Assembly: GCA_015680685.1 (NCBI GenBank)
Contig: MNCI01007630.1
Location: forward strand, 410,891 to 474,890
DNA length: 64,000 nucleotides
Source of the DNA: Gnetum montanum
Taxonomy: Eukaryota; Streptophyta; Gnetopsida; Gnetales; Gnetaceae
Direction of reading: 5' to 3'
Shown: piece after piece, positions 43,865 to 55,343 of the stretch
Numbering within the stretch: position 1 is the stretch's first letter
Layout of the letters: every line of letters starts with the position of its first letter
Notes under the pieces: model-generated
Seen by the model: the letters and a program-made list of their open reading frames with translations, nothing else
Told to the model about the DNA's origin: nothing
Databases searched by the model: none
Translations under genes and position numbers: made by a program

Positions 43865-44490
43865 AATATTTTAAGATATTTTTTTGAGAATTAACTAAAT
43901 TTACAAATTAAGGATATTAGGAGTAATAACATAGGATAATATATTAATGTTGAATTTGATGATTTTTATGATGAGAATGACATTGAGAAAAAAACTACTT
44001 ATGGCTACTCTTCTCAATTAAATGATATGGATGAGAGAAGAAATGACATCTTGCAAGAAATGGTAAGATACATATTGAGACAAGCCAACTTGCCTAACCC
44101 TTTTTTTAGAGAAGCCATCGGCATCTCCTCCTATCTCCTCAATAAATTATACTCATCCTCTAGCATCATCCTATGTTAGGCTTTTTATGGCAAGGTATCC
44201 AACCTATCTTATCTCAAAATATTTGGTTATATTTGTTGGTTTAATATACTTAATACATTCACAAGAAAGTTAGGTAATACCACTATAAAAGGTATTCTTT
44301 TTATAGGCTATGATAAGACATTAGCCTCATAGAAATTCTTTGACCTCATTGAGAAGAAATGCATTTTCTTAAGAGATGGTAAATCTAATGAAAATATTTT
44401 TGGTCTAATCCATTTTAAAAAGAAAAACGAAGTTTGGTATAATAGGCTATCTCTTGGAAATAAAAAAATTCAAATAATACTTATTATAAA
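43865..44490 (+). pseudogene. Ty1/copia element (plus), right half: integrase core and C-terminus
   Basis: Translation gives LNLQIKDIRSNNIG, YINVEFDDFYDENDIEKKTT, MDERRNDILQEMVRYILRQA, NLPNPFFREAIGISSYLLNK, then NLSYLKIFGYICWFNI, TRKLGNTTIKGILFIGYDK and LIEKKCIFLRD. These line up in order with the second half of copia integrases (KIKxLRSDNGGEY, EMARxML, FWxEAVxTAxYxxNR, HLKVFG, GYS). This continues the piece that ends at 30794. Confidence 0.8.
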
Positions 44491-46270
44491 TTGTGAAGAA
44501 AGCTTTATAAGGTATAGAAAATGTAATTAAATTCATATCTTTATATTTCTTATCAAGAATTTATTAGATTAAATAAGTAAACCAACACAAATTTTTTAGT
44601 TATAAAAATATAACCTTGGAGAGGGGGAACCATAGTTTGGAAAGCCTTCAATTTATTGCAAAACTACTAGAAAATGTATTTCAATTAAAATGTCATTTAG
44701 AAAGGCCCTCATCATGACATAAGAAAGAATAAGGATCAAGGATCATCACCCATAGGCTCAATGTTCATCTTGCTAAGGTGGGGTCCTAAGAGGGCTATGA
44801 ATGAGCAAAAGTGTAACCTTTTCAAGTGGCTACACCTAGGCTTGAATCTGAATTTTATGAAGTGAGAAATAAACAACTTATCATCACTCCAAGTGGTGGT
44901 TCCTTATGAAAAATTAAGAATCTTCTAAACTGAATAGAAGGAAAAAAATTTTCTTTGTTTCTTATGAAACAAAAAAATTTTATAAACAAATACAAGTAGG
45001 TGTGGGTACATTGAAATTAGGAAACTTCATTTAAAAGGAGCTCATTAGACAAGATATGACAATAATAAATTCCCCAAGATAGGAAAGAAGATTTGACAAT
45101 AAACATCACTTGACACTTGACATAGTTCCAATATGTAAGTAAATATAAATTATGATTGACCAAACTAATTAACACTAAGTGTCTAAGAAAAATATAAGTG
45201 AAATAACCTATAAACTATAAAATCATATCATCTTTAATTTTTTTGATTTGTACCTATTATAAAAATAATGAAATAATATTTTTTATCATCATTTATAAAA
45301 TGTAGTTAAGCAATGTTCCTAATCCTAGTGTTGTAACTTATTCTCCCAACCTATCCACCAAAATCATCTTTGAGAAAAAAATTTCTCATTTAGAGATTTT
45401 GAAAGTTAGGTATTTTGTTATATATGAATATCAAGAGGATTTATTAGATATAGTTTATATACATCTCATAGTAATTTAACATTGATTCAATTTAACGATC
45501 AACTATAGTAGTATTTATTTGAAACAATTCATATAAACTATGTACTACAACATTATATCTAGAATTTAAGAAATGAGCATTAGGGTAATCAAGAAGAATA
45601 TGTTGTTCATCTTAAAAGTGATAGAGAGTCTGCAATTGTGCTCCTCTCTAGGAATGTTTATTTATTTTCCAATTTCTATTCTTAGCTAATGAGAACACAA
45701 CTTGATTTTGCTTATCATGTATCATAGGCTTAAAGTAATTTGAGCTGAGGTAAATTGCTTCACCTATTAAGTAGTTATTTCTAACATGTGAGGTAAAATT
45801 TCTTTTGGTCATTTGGATTTGACCAAAACCTCTAAAGAACTCTTACTTTAATAGTTTTGCAGTGCAATTAGAATTGGCTTAAATTTATGTTCTATTTGTT
45901 AAGCCAATTCAAACCTTAATGAAACCATCTTTTTTCTATGGAATCTTTGAAATACTAATGACATTAAGGTTTTTAAGTTTGTAGTAGTTACAAAGAAAGG
46001 CATTTTGCACGATCATGGTTTGAAGGTATGATTTTGGACCCTTCAAAAAGTTGAAACTAAAACATATTAAGAAATTAATTATCTTATATAAGATTTTTTT
46101 TCATTAAAAAAAAAAGAACTTGCCCTACTCGTAGTTTCATAGTTAAAATTAAAAGTCTACTACAACTACCATCACAAGGTTTACTCATGATCTTTCAAGA
46201 GGCAACATAAAGTCCCAATTTTAAGTACCAACCTCCATCAAACATAAAAGCTTCCAATGCAAAAACTCTA
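44491..46270. other. AT-rich interval, probably decayed copia 3' half; no gene recognised
   Basis: Position suggests the RT and RNase H of the copia element, but I could not read convincing RT motifs in any frame. Confidence 0.35.
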
Positions 46271-46281
46271 CCATTTCATGG

Positions 46282-46357
46282 TGCTTTTAGGATGTTTGAA
46301 CAAATTTAATAACCATGCAAGCTGCTTTTAGGATGTTTGAACAAATTTATTAACCAT
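46282..46357 (+). repeat. Two-copy 41-bp tandem duplication
   Basis: The phrase tgcttttaggatgtttgaac begins at 46282 and 46323. The copies differ at one or two bases. Confidence 0.85.
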
Positions 46358-47357
46358 TGGTAAACGGAAACCTATTAATTATGAATGATGCCAACGGCAG
46401 CTAGTTTTCTATGCACATGCCTTATCTAGTTAGCTAGCTTGTTCACACACATCTGCACACACAGGTGCTGCAGCACCCTCATCTGCCTTTCTTCGTGTTT
46501 GCATAGCTTAGGGTCCCATACCTGATAAACAGGAAATTGGTAAAGCAATTGGCAATTTCATCGTGAGGTGCACCATAAGCTCTCACCATTGATGGCAGAT
46601 GCCCCCTTCGTACATACACTTTTTAAACGACATTGAAAAAACATTTCTGAGATGGAATTTCTTCGCTCTTAAGTAAAGAATCCAGGCCAGCATGCCCAGA
46701 GTGTAGAGGCCTTTTACTGGACTCAAACGTCCCAGCATTGCCAAGGTTTTAATTGAACGATGTTAGAGAAAGTAAAAACAACCGAAAGTCTGATTCCTTG
46801 TAAAGAGAACTTCTTTCACTGGAAAAGGTAGAACACAGACAAAATAGTTGCCTTTCGTTTAGTTATTAAATGTAGTTTATTGAATAAAAGCGGTGACTTA
46901 AAAGGTGCGTGTGCAGGCTAGAGATGAATTCTAGCCTATGTTGAGAATTGACATTGATATAGAGAGCAGCTGTAAACTAATTAATCCTTTGACATCACTG
47001 CCAATAATAACAAAAAAAAAAAATGTGCGTAGGCTCTTTTTCTGTAGCGTTAACGTACAAATTATTTGTTAATTGGAACCTCTACCGCTAAATTGAGCAA
47101 TTTAAGTGAAGCTTGAGACTGTACTTTATGTACCTACAGTATTTGTGACTGTGTTAGCATCTTAAATAATGCCAAGCAAACTTTTCGTCAGTGTTGCGAG
47201 GGGTCCACGTACGTCAGACGCCCTCGGTCGGTCATGGATTACGATTATTCTCTCCCTGGGTAATCATGGTCGACGTGACAATAATTTTAAAAATTGTTAT
47301 GCATTTCCTTTTCCAAGGAATGAGTTTTTTTTCGTGAGGCAACGAGGGACAATTCAT

Positions 47358-47365
47358 TATAAAAG
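47358..47365 (+). promoter_or_regulatory. Candidate TATA box upstream of the dynamin-like gene
   Basis: CATTATAAAAGTTC is the best TATA match upstream. It would imply a leader of about 600 bases. A second candidate, ACATTAAATAGC near 47841-47852, would give a leader of about 110 bases. Sequence alone does not decide. Confidence 0.35.
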
Positions 47366-47523
47366 TTCAACTTCAAAAGCATGCCAAGCACGCTGAAATA
47401 CTCATCTGCCCCATTACATAGCAAATCCAAACTCTATGTTAACGGACAAAGGCTGCTTTGTGTGGAAAGGGTCGGCAACTACGCATTGTCCATGGTTAAC
47501 AACAGCTTCTTACAAAAGACTTG

Positions 47524-47623
47524 CAGGTTGCAACTGCTTGCTTAGCAAATAAGGTAACAGCTTCCAAGGTTCACAGGTTGCAACTGCTTGCTTAGCACAT
47601 AAGGTAACAATTTCCAAGGTTCA
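47524..47623 (+). repeat. Two-copy 50-bp tandem duplication in the dynamin-like gene's upstream region
   Basis: The phrase caggttgcaactgcttgctt begins at 47524 and 47574, and each unit ends ttccaaggttca. The copies differ at three or so positions. It lies between the two candidate TATA boxes, so it is either promoter or 5' leader. Confidence 0.88.
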
Positions 47624-47984
47624 CATTAAATAAAACGAGGGAAGTACTTCCATGGTTCGGAACAGCTTCTTGCAAAATTTGACCATGACCTCTAGTGACA
47701 CGGTCATTGAGAGAGCCAACTTTTCTCTACCGACGAAATAAAATAAAAGATCCTGTTTCAACCTTAAATGATAAATCATTTTTCTATCATGCTTTCCCAC
47801 TAGATAGTAGCCGACGAGGAGAGACAAGCACTTCTTCTTTACATTAAATAGCAAAGGAGGCCACTGCTTGTTTAGGGACTAGGCATTCCAGGGGAGCGAA
47901 AACTCTGCGGAGCAGCAGCAGCAACAAGCAACCATCAACGGAGCAGCTTCTTCGTCGCCTTCCTCCAAAGCTTTATCACTACTG

Positions 47985-50045
47985 ATGGCACAACCGGAGG
48001 AGCAGATGCAGCCGGAGCCATTGCCCATAAAGCTCGGCGACCGCAAACACTACGGCAGTTATCTTGAGCAATCTTACAGCGAGCAGATTCGGCCGTTGCT
48101 GGATGCGGTGGACCGACTGCGGAACCTCAACATCATCAGCCAGGGCATCCATCTGCCCAGCATCGTCGTAATCGGAGACCAGTCCAGCGGAAAGTCCAGC
48201 GTTCTCGAGTCGCTCGCGTGCGTCTGCCTGCCCAAGGGCGACGGCATCTGTACCCGCGTCCCGCTGGTGCTTCGCCTGCAGAACTCGGGCGATTACGACG
48301 ACGCTGTTGCAGATGACGAGAAGCCCCAAATCAGCATAAGCTATCTGGACCAGAACCCCTACTTCATTACGGAGTACGCCATTCCTGAGCACATCGCAGC
48401 AGCCACGGACGCCATCGCGGGGAAGGGCAAAGGAATCAGTGCTGATCCCATCACTCTCCACATCGTACGCCGCGGCGCGCCGGACCTGACCCTGATCGAC
48501 CTCCCCGGCATCACGCGCGTGCCGCTCCTGGAGCAGCCGCAGGACATCTACGAACAGATCAAGGACCTCATCCTGGGCTACATCTCGCCGGAGGACACCA
48601 TAATTCTGAACGTCTTGTCTGCTCACATCGACTTCCCCACGGCGGAGTCCTTGCGCTGGTCCAAACAGGTGGACGCCGGCGGCCAACGCACGCTCGCCGT
48701 CGTCACCAAATGCGACGAGCGCCAGCACGGCCTCTGCGAAAGAATCACCGCCAATGTTGTCGACATTGGCCAGGGCTACATCTGCGTGCGTAACCGCCTG
48801 CCCGGGGAGACCTTGGCCGAGGCACGGAAAAAGGAGGCAGAGCTGTTCTCGGGCCACCCTCTGCTGCGCGGCATCGACAAATCCATGGTGGGGATACCAG
48901 CGCTGGCGGCAAAGCTAATCCAAATACAGGCGGCCAAGATCCACACCGCCATTCCAACTCTTCTGTGCAAGGTCGACGCCGCCCTGGCAGCGCGTCAGCG
49001 GGAGATCAACGCTCTGCCGCCACCGCCGGCGTCCCGACCGGAGGAGGCGCACGTGGTGTTCGTGAAGCTTCTCCACTCCATGGCCGACACTCTGCGACGC
49101 CTCATTCTGGACAGCAACCCACCGAAAGCATTCACGGAAGACGTCCCGGAAATGGGGTGCCCTGAGCGCCTGCGCGGCATGTGCGAGCGGTTCATGCAGC
49201 GGCTCCGCAACGCGTCGAAAGTCCCACCGAAGAAATTTCTTGCGCGTGAGTCTGAGTTACTGAAGCAGGCGCGCGGCGAGGGGCTGTCCAATTTTTTTCC
49301 GCGTGCAGTGTTCCGGATCATAGTGCAGGGTCTGGTGGACAGCGTGGCGCCGGCGGCGGAGAAACTCGTCCCGGAAGCCTGGGATTACCTTCAGACGATT
49401 GTCCACCGTGTTGTGGCGGATCACTGCTGGCCGTACCCGGCGCTTCAGGCGAGCGTCCAGAAAGCGGTTATGGAGATGGTCCAGCAGGCAAAACAACTGT
49501 GCCTGGAGCGCGTCCGCGAGATGCTGGCGATGGAACAGGAAGCCGATTTTACGCTTTCGCCCAGCTATGACCAGATCCGCGCCAAGATGCTGTTGTCCAA
49601 GTCCGATTTTTTTAACTGCTACAGCTACAGCATCGACGGGATTGGCGATGTGGACGTGAGTTTGGCGCGGTCGCTGCCCATCGAGAGAAGGGAGGCCGCG
49701 TATGATATGGCGATCAGCGTGGAAGCATATTGGCAGGTGGTGACGCTGCGGCTGGGCGACGGTGTTTCTCTGCTGCTGCAATTCCGTGCCCGCGAGTTGG
49801 CGACGTCTAAGTTTGAGCGAACTCTGCTGGAGAAATTTTACCATGCTCAAGCGCAGGAGAAGATGGGGAAATTGATGGCGGAAAGCAGCGCCGTGAGTAG
49901 CAAGCGCAGTGGGCTGAGGCACAGCATTGAGGTGTTGGAGGCTGCCAAGAGTGTGCTCACCGGCATCTTTCCTGGTCAGGCACCCATGTTCTTGGAATAC
50001 TATCAGTCCACGCCCGGGTGCCTTTCGGTCTCAGGCAACGTGTGA
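47985..50045 (+). CDS. DRP4C-like: Dynamin-related GTPase, DRP4/Mx-like
   Basis: A single uninterrupted 686-codon frame, near the usual length of plant DRP4 proteins. The GTPase domain covers residues about 35-330: P-loop GDQSSGKS (64-71), switch Thr90 in GICTRVPL, DLPG (172-175) with DLPGITRVP, TKCD (241-244, usually TKxD) and VRNR (268-271). A middle/stalk region follows. A GTPase-effector-like segment (about 563-650; IERREAAYDMAISVEAYWQV) closes the protein. No pleckstrin-homology or proline-rich domain is present, which separates it from classical dynamins and matches the Mx-like plant DRP4 group. Such proteins self-assemble on membranes and hydrolyse GTP; the plant DRP4 role is poorly defined. 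The ATG has G at +4 and is preceded by CTG. The coding region is strongly GC-rich, unlike the AT-rich flanks. It appears intronless and intact, and is the only convincing host gene in the window. Confidence 0.93.
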   Translation: MAQPEEQMQPEPLPIKLGDRKHYGSYLEQSYSEQIRPLLDAVDRLRNLNIISQGIHLPSIVVIGDQSSGKSSVLESLACVCLPKGDGICTRVPLVLRLQNSGDYDDAVADDEKPQISISYLDQNPYFITEYAIPEHIAAATDAIAGKGKGISADPITLHIVRRGAPDLTLIDLPGITRVPLLEQPQDIYEQIKDLILGYISPEDTIILNVLSAHIDFPTAESLRWSKQVDAGGQRTLAVVTKCDERQHGLCERITANVVDIGQGYICVRNRLPGETLAEARKKEAELFSGHPLLRGIDKSMVGIPALAAKLIQIQAAKIHTAIPTLLCKVDAALAARQREINALPPPPASRPEEAHVVFVKLLHSMADTLRRLILDSNPPKAFTEDVPEMGCPERLRGMCERFMQRLRNASKVPPKKFLARESELLKQARGEGLSNFFPRAVFRIIVQGLVDSVAPAAEKLVPEAWDYLQTIVHRVVADHCWPYPALQASVQKAVMEMVQQAKQLCLERVREMLAMEQEADFTLSPSYDQIRAKMLLSKSDFFNCYSYSIDGIGDVDVSLARSLPIERREAAYDMAISVEAYWQVVTLRLGDGVSLLLQFRARELATSKFERTLLEKFYHAQAQEKMGKLMAESSAVSSKRSGLRHSIEVLEAAKSVLTGIFPGQAPMFLEYYQSTPGCLSVSGNV

Positions 50046-51180
50046 ATGTGTGATAAGTTTATTTCTATGTATGGGTGAAATATTACATGATCCTACTTTC
50101 ACCCTCGTCTATCTAGTTTAAATCCTCCTTAATCATCCTTGCTTTTGCGTGTCTCTGCGTGTGTGCCCACTCTTTTAATGGTCTCATCATTGCTGGTATA
50201 TAACATTATTTAAATATATTATGTTGATTAATAGTATTTTCTTTCTTTTCTGATCTTGTTCGTTACGATGCTCCACCTCCTAGAATGTAGAAGTTCTGCG
50301 TTCAAACCCTTTATTCTACTCTAATATATCATAGCTGTTATTTTTTTTTACAAGTCTTTTTTGCACCATTGCATATTAGAGCTTTTATTTTCTGCAACCA
50401 TACACATATTGTAACTTTGGTATGGATCAAAAAGTATAATATTACAAATTACAGCATTCATTTTCTTTTTTTGGTTGATCAGTAAAGGCTATAGCAGCAA
50501 ACCTTTTTTGTTTTTGTTAGCTCAAATTGCAATTGTAGACCACAAAATACACTTTTCTAAAATTTTTTTTTGACTCAAATTGTAGCTGTAAATCACATAA
50601 TACATAACTTTTTTTTAACTAGTTTGAATTGTTGCTTAGCTTTGGAGATTAAAGAGCCAAAGCTCACAAAAATTCATCTATTTAATATAGCATTTTGGGA
50701 TGAGCCATGTCATAGTTGCATCATTGAGCAAGTAGGGATAAGTTACATGGGCACGGCTAATAGTGGAGATGACACGATGATTGTCATGTCACAAGAAAAA
50801 TCACAAGACAAATAAACTATTGCATTCGTCTATCTATATATGAAAAGGATGAGGTGTCTTGTCACAATTCTCTAGTAGATAAAAATTTGAACTACGTTAC
50901 AAAATTTATTTCAATGAAAACACAAAACAGAAGAGGCAAAGACTATCTATCTTAAGTACATTAAGTTAGACAATGAAAAGAGTTTGGGGTACCTCTAAAA
51001 TCTTAAATTGATAAAAGAAGTTATTGAAGATTAGAAATAAAGTTTTCAAAAATACCTAAAGGAATGAGTGACTAAAGTGAATGAACAGAGCCAATCACAA
51101 TAAAGGTGTAACATTTTTTTAAAAAAAATATCAAGATAAATTATAAAATTAAATTATGTACATACGAGATGAGCATACCT
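50046..51180. other. Downstream interval of the dynamin-like gene; no gene recognised
   Basis: AT-rich sequence with several T and A homopolymers; it must contain the 3' UTR. Plant polyadenylation signals are too loose to place. An 81-codon frame at 50570-50815 has no recognisable features. Confidence 0.5.
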
Positions 51181-53960
51181 GTTAGAAAATAGTCACTGGT
51201 CCAAACTAACAAACACAGGGAAGTCAACAGGTGCTAGTAACCAACATCGCCAACTCCCCCAACAATCCTAGACCCTCCACATATCACATACAAAAACCTA
51301 TCCCAGTACAACAGTAGACATATACAAAAAACCTACAATCTGAACAAGGCATCCTAGAAACCCCAAAATCCCTAACTTGTAGCATCCCCAAACCAAAAGC
51401 AACAACCATAACAATTAACAATTTGAGTCACAAAGTCAAACCCCCAAGATCCCCCGCAACATCTAGTTCTTCCCCCAACGAATATCAAGGGCATTTCCAC
51501 GTGTGCTGCGAGGCTTCTTGCAGTAGTTCAACCCAAATGTAAACTTGTAGCTCATCATGCAACACCTTTTTTGGACTTCAACCTGCCACTCCTCCAACTA
51601 TCATGCTACCAGATCTACTTCCCGCACCTTCCAACAGGCCTCCCACTTTGTCCTTTTTGCCACTCTAGCTTGTATTATTGCCTCCTCCCTAGCCTACCAC
51701 ACTAGTGCCTCTACCTTGAGTTGTGTCATCATTGCCATCTCATGTCACTCCATTGCACCTTGAGATGAACCAGCCGCTTCCCCCCTCTCATGATTTAACT
51801 AGCAAGCCCCCTCCTCAGTGCCCCCTTTATCACCCCAAAATCTCTACCTTTAATAAGCATGTAAGAGTTTTGACTGTAGCACTAGCGAAAGCATCAACGT
51901 GTCTTACTACCACAAGGCCAGAATGACCCCTACCTCTTCTTGCACCTTAGTGACTCCAAGAAGAACATAAACCTTAAAACCAAAGCCTTAACGAAGCCCA
52001 AAGTTCCCCCCACCACCAATTGCCTGCAACAAGACAAAATCTTATTGCATCCCTCGGGATGAAAGCTAAAAACCAAAATAGGCAATTCAAAAGAGACACC
52101 CTTTAAGAAAAAGTAATATTATTGGCCAAGCCTAGTGCTGGACATTGAAGTTGAACATTACTAGCTATAGAGCATTTCATACCATAGTCCAATTCAGTGT
52201 AGTTGGTGTTTTAATACCAGGCATCTAGATGACATTTCCAAATATAGAAAATAATCTTAAATAAGAGGATTTTCTAGGCCATTCGAAGGTGTTTCTTAAC
52301 ATAGTCATCTTTGAAGATACATAGATTGAAATCAATAGACTGGTTAGGAATAAAAACCTAGAGAGACTAACCCCACTTCCAAATTTGCCAAGAGAACAAG
52401 CATTCCCAAAAAACATGCACAAAAGAGTCATCGGCTTGACCAATGGTTCATTTAGGGCAATCAACTCCTAAGAAGTGAAGCCTATGTCCAATGGGAAGAC
52501 CTTGATGAATCAAGGACCAGAAAAAGAAATGATGCTTAGGTTGGGCCTTGGAAGTCCAAACATTATGAAAAAAAGCTTTCCAATGTTGATCCTCAAGATG
52601 AACACTCCATCTTCTATTTAAAGTGGAAAGTTGGAATTCTTGCACATGAAACCAAGATTTGGCTTTAGAAAGGCATAGGGAACATAGAGGGAAACCATCA
52701 AGCCAAAACTAGTCATCATACCAAGGAGTGTTATTGTGCAGCTTAGGAACACCAAAGTTGAAAAGAACATGCTCAATGTGTTAGTAAATAGGAGTACCTT
52801 GTCTTTCAAACTCCCATTTAATTTGGCATGTTGCCAAGAGAGGGTAGTAGAATCATTCCTAGTAGAAAATAATTGAGAAACATGATGGAGATTGTGATAA
52901 GCAAAATGATTGGCTCTATGAGAAAATTCTTCATGAAGATAATCCAAAATTTTTTTGAAAATAGGAGACCACCAAATGGAGTGCATTGACAAAGAGTTCA
53001 AGCTTAACTAGATAGGTTTCCATTGCACAAAGCCTTTAAGTTGACTCTAACACCAGCAAATTTTCTTGAATAGGAAAAAAATTATAATCCTTTGAGAACC
53101 TTCGGTAATGATCCAATTGCTCCAGTGAGTGTTTCTCCATCTATGGTAATTACCGAGACAAGAAATATTATGCCTAAAATGGATCTTCCAAGCTTCATCT
53201 CCTTCTATATAGCAAGTGACCCACTTGGAGGCCAACAGAATACTCTGGTTCTCAATAGAGGGAAGGCCTAAGTCCTCATGTTCCTTACTTAAAATGAAAA
53301 TATCCCAAGAAACTTGATGAAAAGCTTTGTGATTATCCTTATCCCCTCTTTAAAAATTCCTAAGAATTTTGTTGATTCTCTGTAAAGAAGATTTGAAAGG
53401 AGCCATGAAGGAAGAGTAGTACACGTGAGTGGAGCCCAAAATATGGTTAGCTACAATAAATCTACTTGTAAGAGATAAGGGTTTAGAAGCACATTTCAAA
53501 GCTTTATGTTTCACTTTTTCCACCACATTATTCCATAAGGTAGTGGGAGTAGAGAATAAAGCTATTGGGATACCCAAAAGGGTAAAAATATTTGTAGAAG
53601 AAAGCCACTTAATATTAAAATGATAAGTCCAGTAGGCCTTAGAGAGAAGCTATATCAAATAGCTTACTTTTTTTTCTAATTAATTTTAGCTCTTGAGGCT
53701 CTACAATAGATGTCAATGCAATCCAAGGCAATGTTAAAATTATTATGGTCCTCAAGCAAAGTGAGAAAAACATTTCATCCACAACCTGGCTATAAACAAG
53801 CTCTTTTCCTTCTTGTGGAAGAGAGATACCTCTTAACCTCATAGAATCATTCTGAGGTCTAAGCAACAAGGATAAAAAGATAAGGAGCTAAAGGACATGC
53901 CTATTATACTGATTTTTAAAGCTTAATGACCTTAGATAAGGTTCAATTAATACAAATAAC
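51181..53960 (-). mobile_element. LINE (non-LTR retrotransposon) fragment, decayed
   Basis: The minus strand carries reverse-transcriptase pieces in order: CPLAPYLFILVA (about 53890-53930), then RLRGISLPQEGKELVYSQVV (the FADD position reads VVDE) and ELKLIRKKSKLF (53690). Next come YLGIPIALF, KCASKPLSLTSRFIVANHIL and LQRINKILRNF (53350-53577). A C-terminal zinc-binding RT-associated segment follows (WKAFFHNVWTSKAQPKHHFF, then LPIGHRLHFLGVDCPK and HVFWEC; 52390-52580). This order is typical of plant L1-type LINEs. The part below 52200 would be the 3' UTR and has no recognised features; the lower boundary is approximate. Confidence 0.7.
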
Positions 53961-54049
53961 TAAAGAGGCCTCTAATAAAACAAGATCAATATGTCTATCA
54001 AAAATAGACTTCCTTTGGTCACATAGGTAGAAAACCTATTTAGTCCTTT

Positions 54050-54697
54050 GGTCAAGAATAAGTGGTACGTGCCAATTTTGAAATAGATTTTTTCCTCTAG
54101 AGTTAACTCATTATATCCTTTGTTTTCCTTGTCATATGTTCATTTTAGCCATAGTTTCCTAGTTTCAGCATCTAATCTTGTGGATAATTATGCTACATTT
54201 GCCCCTTCATTGGGTCTATGTAGAGCTTCTGCTATCACCTTGACTCAGTATGAGACATAGATTCCCCCAATGTTGATAGTGGCTCCTTCTTTGTTATGCT
54301 AGGACTAATAATTTTTTCCAAGGTACCATTCGCCATTGTCTAAAAGGATGGACCATAGCGATGATGCTTGAAGTTTCATCTTTACTGCTTCCAAAACAAA
54401 TTCTATTAATGGGCCTAAGTTTATCTCCATAATGACTATGGTCAAGATGGACCTCTCTTGGATAACTTGGAGGTAGTCTTGTAACAATGTGAGGCATTTT
54501 CCTTGCACTTGTGGTTCCTCTACCTCTCCTTAGTCTGACTATATGGTAGTAGGAATTTCTTGATGAATACTGAACGATTAAGCTTCCTACCCTGCATGTT
54601 TTGGTTCTTGCCCTCCTGTTTGGCCTCTACCTTTGCCTCTTGGTCATTTACTTACAACTTATGAGGATCCTCCTTGTGCTCCTTTCTTTAGGGCCAT
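54050..54697 (-). pseudogene. Accessory ORF of Athila-4, 5' part
   Basis: The ATG at 54697 follows the acceptor-like ttgatgattgtag. The protein starts with a basic segment (RGKGRG). It then shows QGKCLTLLQDYLQVIQERSI, SSLWSILLDNGEWYLGKNY and GGIYVSY with ALHRPNEGANV, parallel to MWPIITTSGEWYLGETYLFW and DIYVSYSSEAIAQALGLP in Athila-2. Stops are frequent. It breaks off near 54050. Confidence 0.7.
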
Positions 54698-54725
54698 CTA
54701 CAATCATCAAGGATTTTGAATTACT

Positions 54726-54961
54726 AAGGTATTCTCATATATTCTTAACTATTCCATACCTTACTCATACCCTTAGTTACATTAACTTCTTAGTTTATGA
54801 TTGCAAAGTTAGAAAATTTTTCAAAACGTAAACCCATAGGTGTAAGGTATTCTCAGATATTCTTAATGTTTCCATACCTTACACATACCCTTATTTATAT
54901 TAAGTTCTTAATTTATGATTGCAAAGTTAGAAAAATTTTCAAAAAGTAACCCCATAGGTGT
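54726..54961 (-). repeat. Two-copy 118-bp tandem duplication upstream of the accessory ORF in Athila-4
   Basis: The phrase aaggtattctca starts at 54726 and 54844, and both units run to cccataggtgt. The copies differ at about a dozen positions. The duplication lies in the leader that ends with the acceptor-like site. Confidence 0.85.
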
Positions 54962-55146
54962 TAATCTCTTTCTTATTCATGGCTTGTAATGATGGTTATG
55001 GTTCCTTAGGAGTAATATTTAAGAGTCCTAGTGTTAATATGATTGGTTTTTCTTAAAAATTTTCAATTATCCCATAATACTTACCCTTAAAATACCTTTC
55101 AAGCATTAGCAATTTCTGAAAAATTGACTCAAATTTTCCTCACTAG

Positions 55147-55166
55147 CATCCCCTCATGACTAAGAT
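55147..55166 (-). other. Polypurine-tract-like motif before the accessory leader (Athila-4)
   Basis: Minus strand CTTAGTCATGAGGGGATG corresponds to the poly-G motif of Athila-1 and Athila-2. Confidence 0.55.
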
Positions 55167-55333
55167 TAGCACTCCAAGATTAGATAGGTTTGAAAATCAT
55201 AGAAATCAAAGTGACAATGTGCAAGATATGGCTTGGGGAAGCTAGAAGGTTAGAGCGTAGAGTGTCAAAGAAAAATGGAAAAATCTCCCTTAGCTCAGAT
55301 GAAGAATGATGAAAAATTTAGCTAAGTGTTTGC

Positions 55334-55343
55334 CTATATATAG
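55334..55343 (-). promoter_or_regulatory. Internal TATA box of Athila-4
   Basis: Minus strand ACTATATATAGGC, in the same relative position as the internal TATA of Athila-2 (35147-35157). Upstream, short ggatccaatatcaaggacct-type repeats (55360-55410) replace the GTATACGC motifs. Confidence 0.4.

Noticed and set aside
47169-47396. 75-codon frame upstream of the dynamin-like gene
   Set aside because: No domain; it overlaps the candidate TATA box and has no supporting context.
47979-48857. Long minus-strand open frame (292 codons) opposite the dynamin-like gene
   Set aside because: It is the antisense shadow of GC-rich codons; the plus frame has all the GTPase motifs and the minus frame has no recognisable domain.
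49257-49922. Second long minus-strand frame (221 codons) opposite the dynamin-like gene
   Set aside because: Same reason: antisense of the real coding sequence.
51557-51926. Ser/Thr/Pro/His-rich plus-strand frames near the LINE
   Set aside because: They lie opposite the LINE 3' region, have no recognisable domain and look like composition effects.
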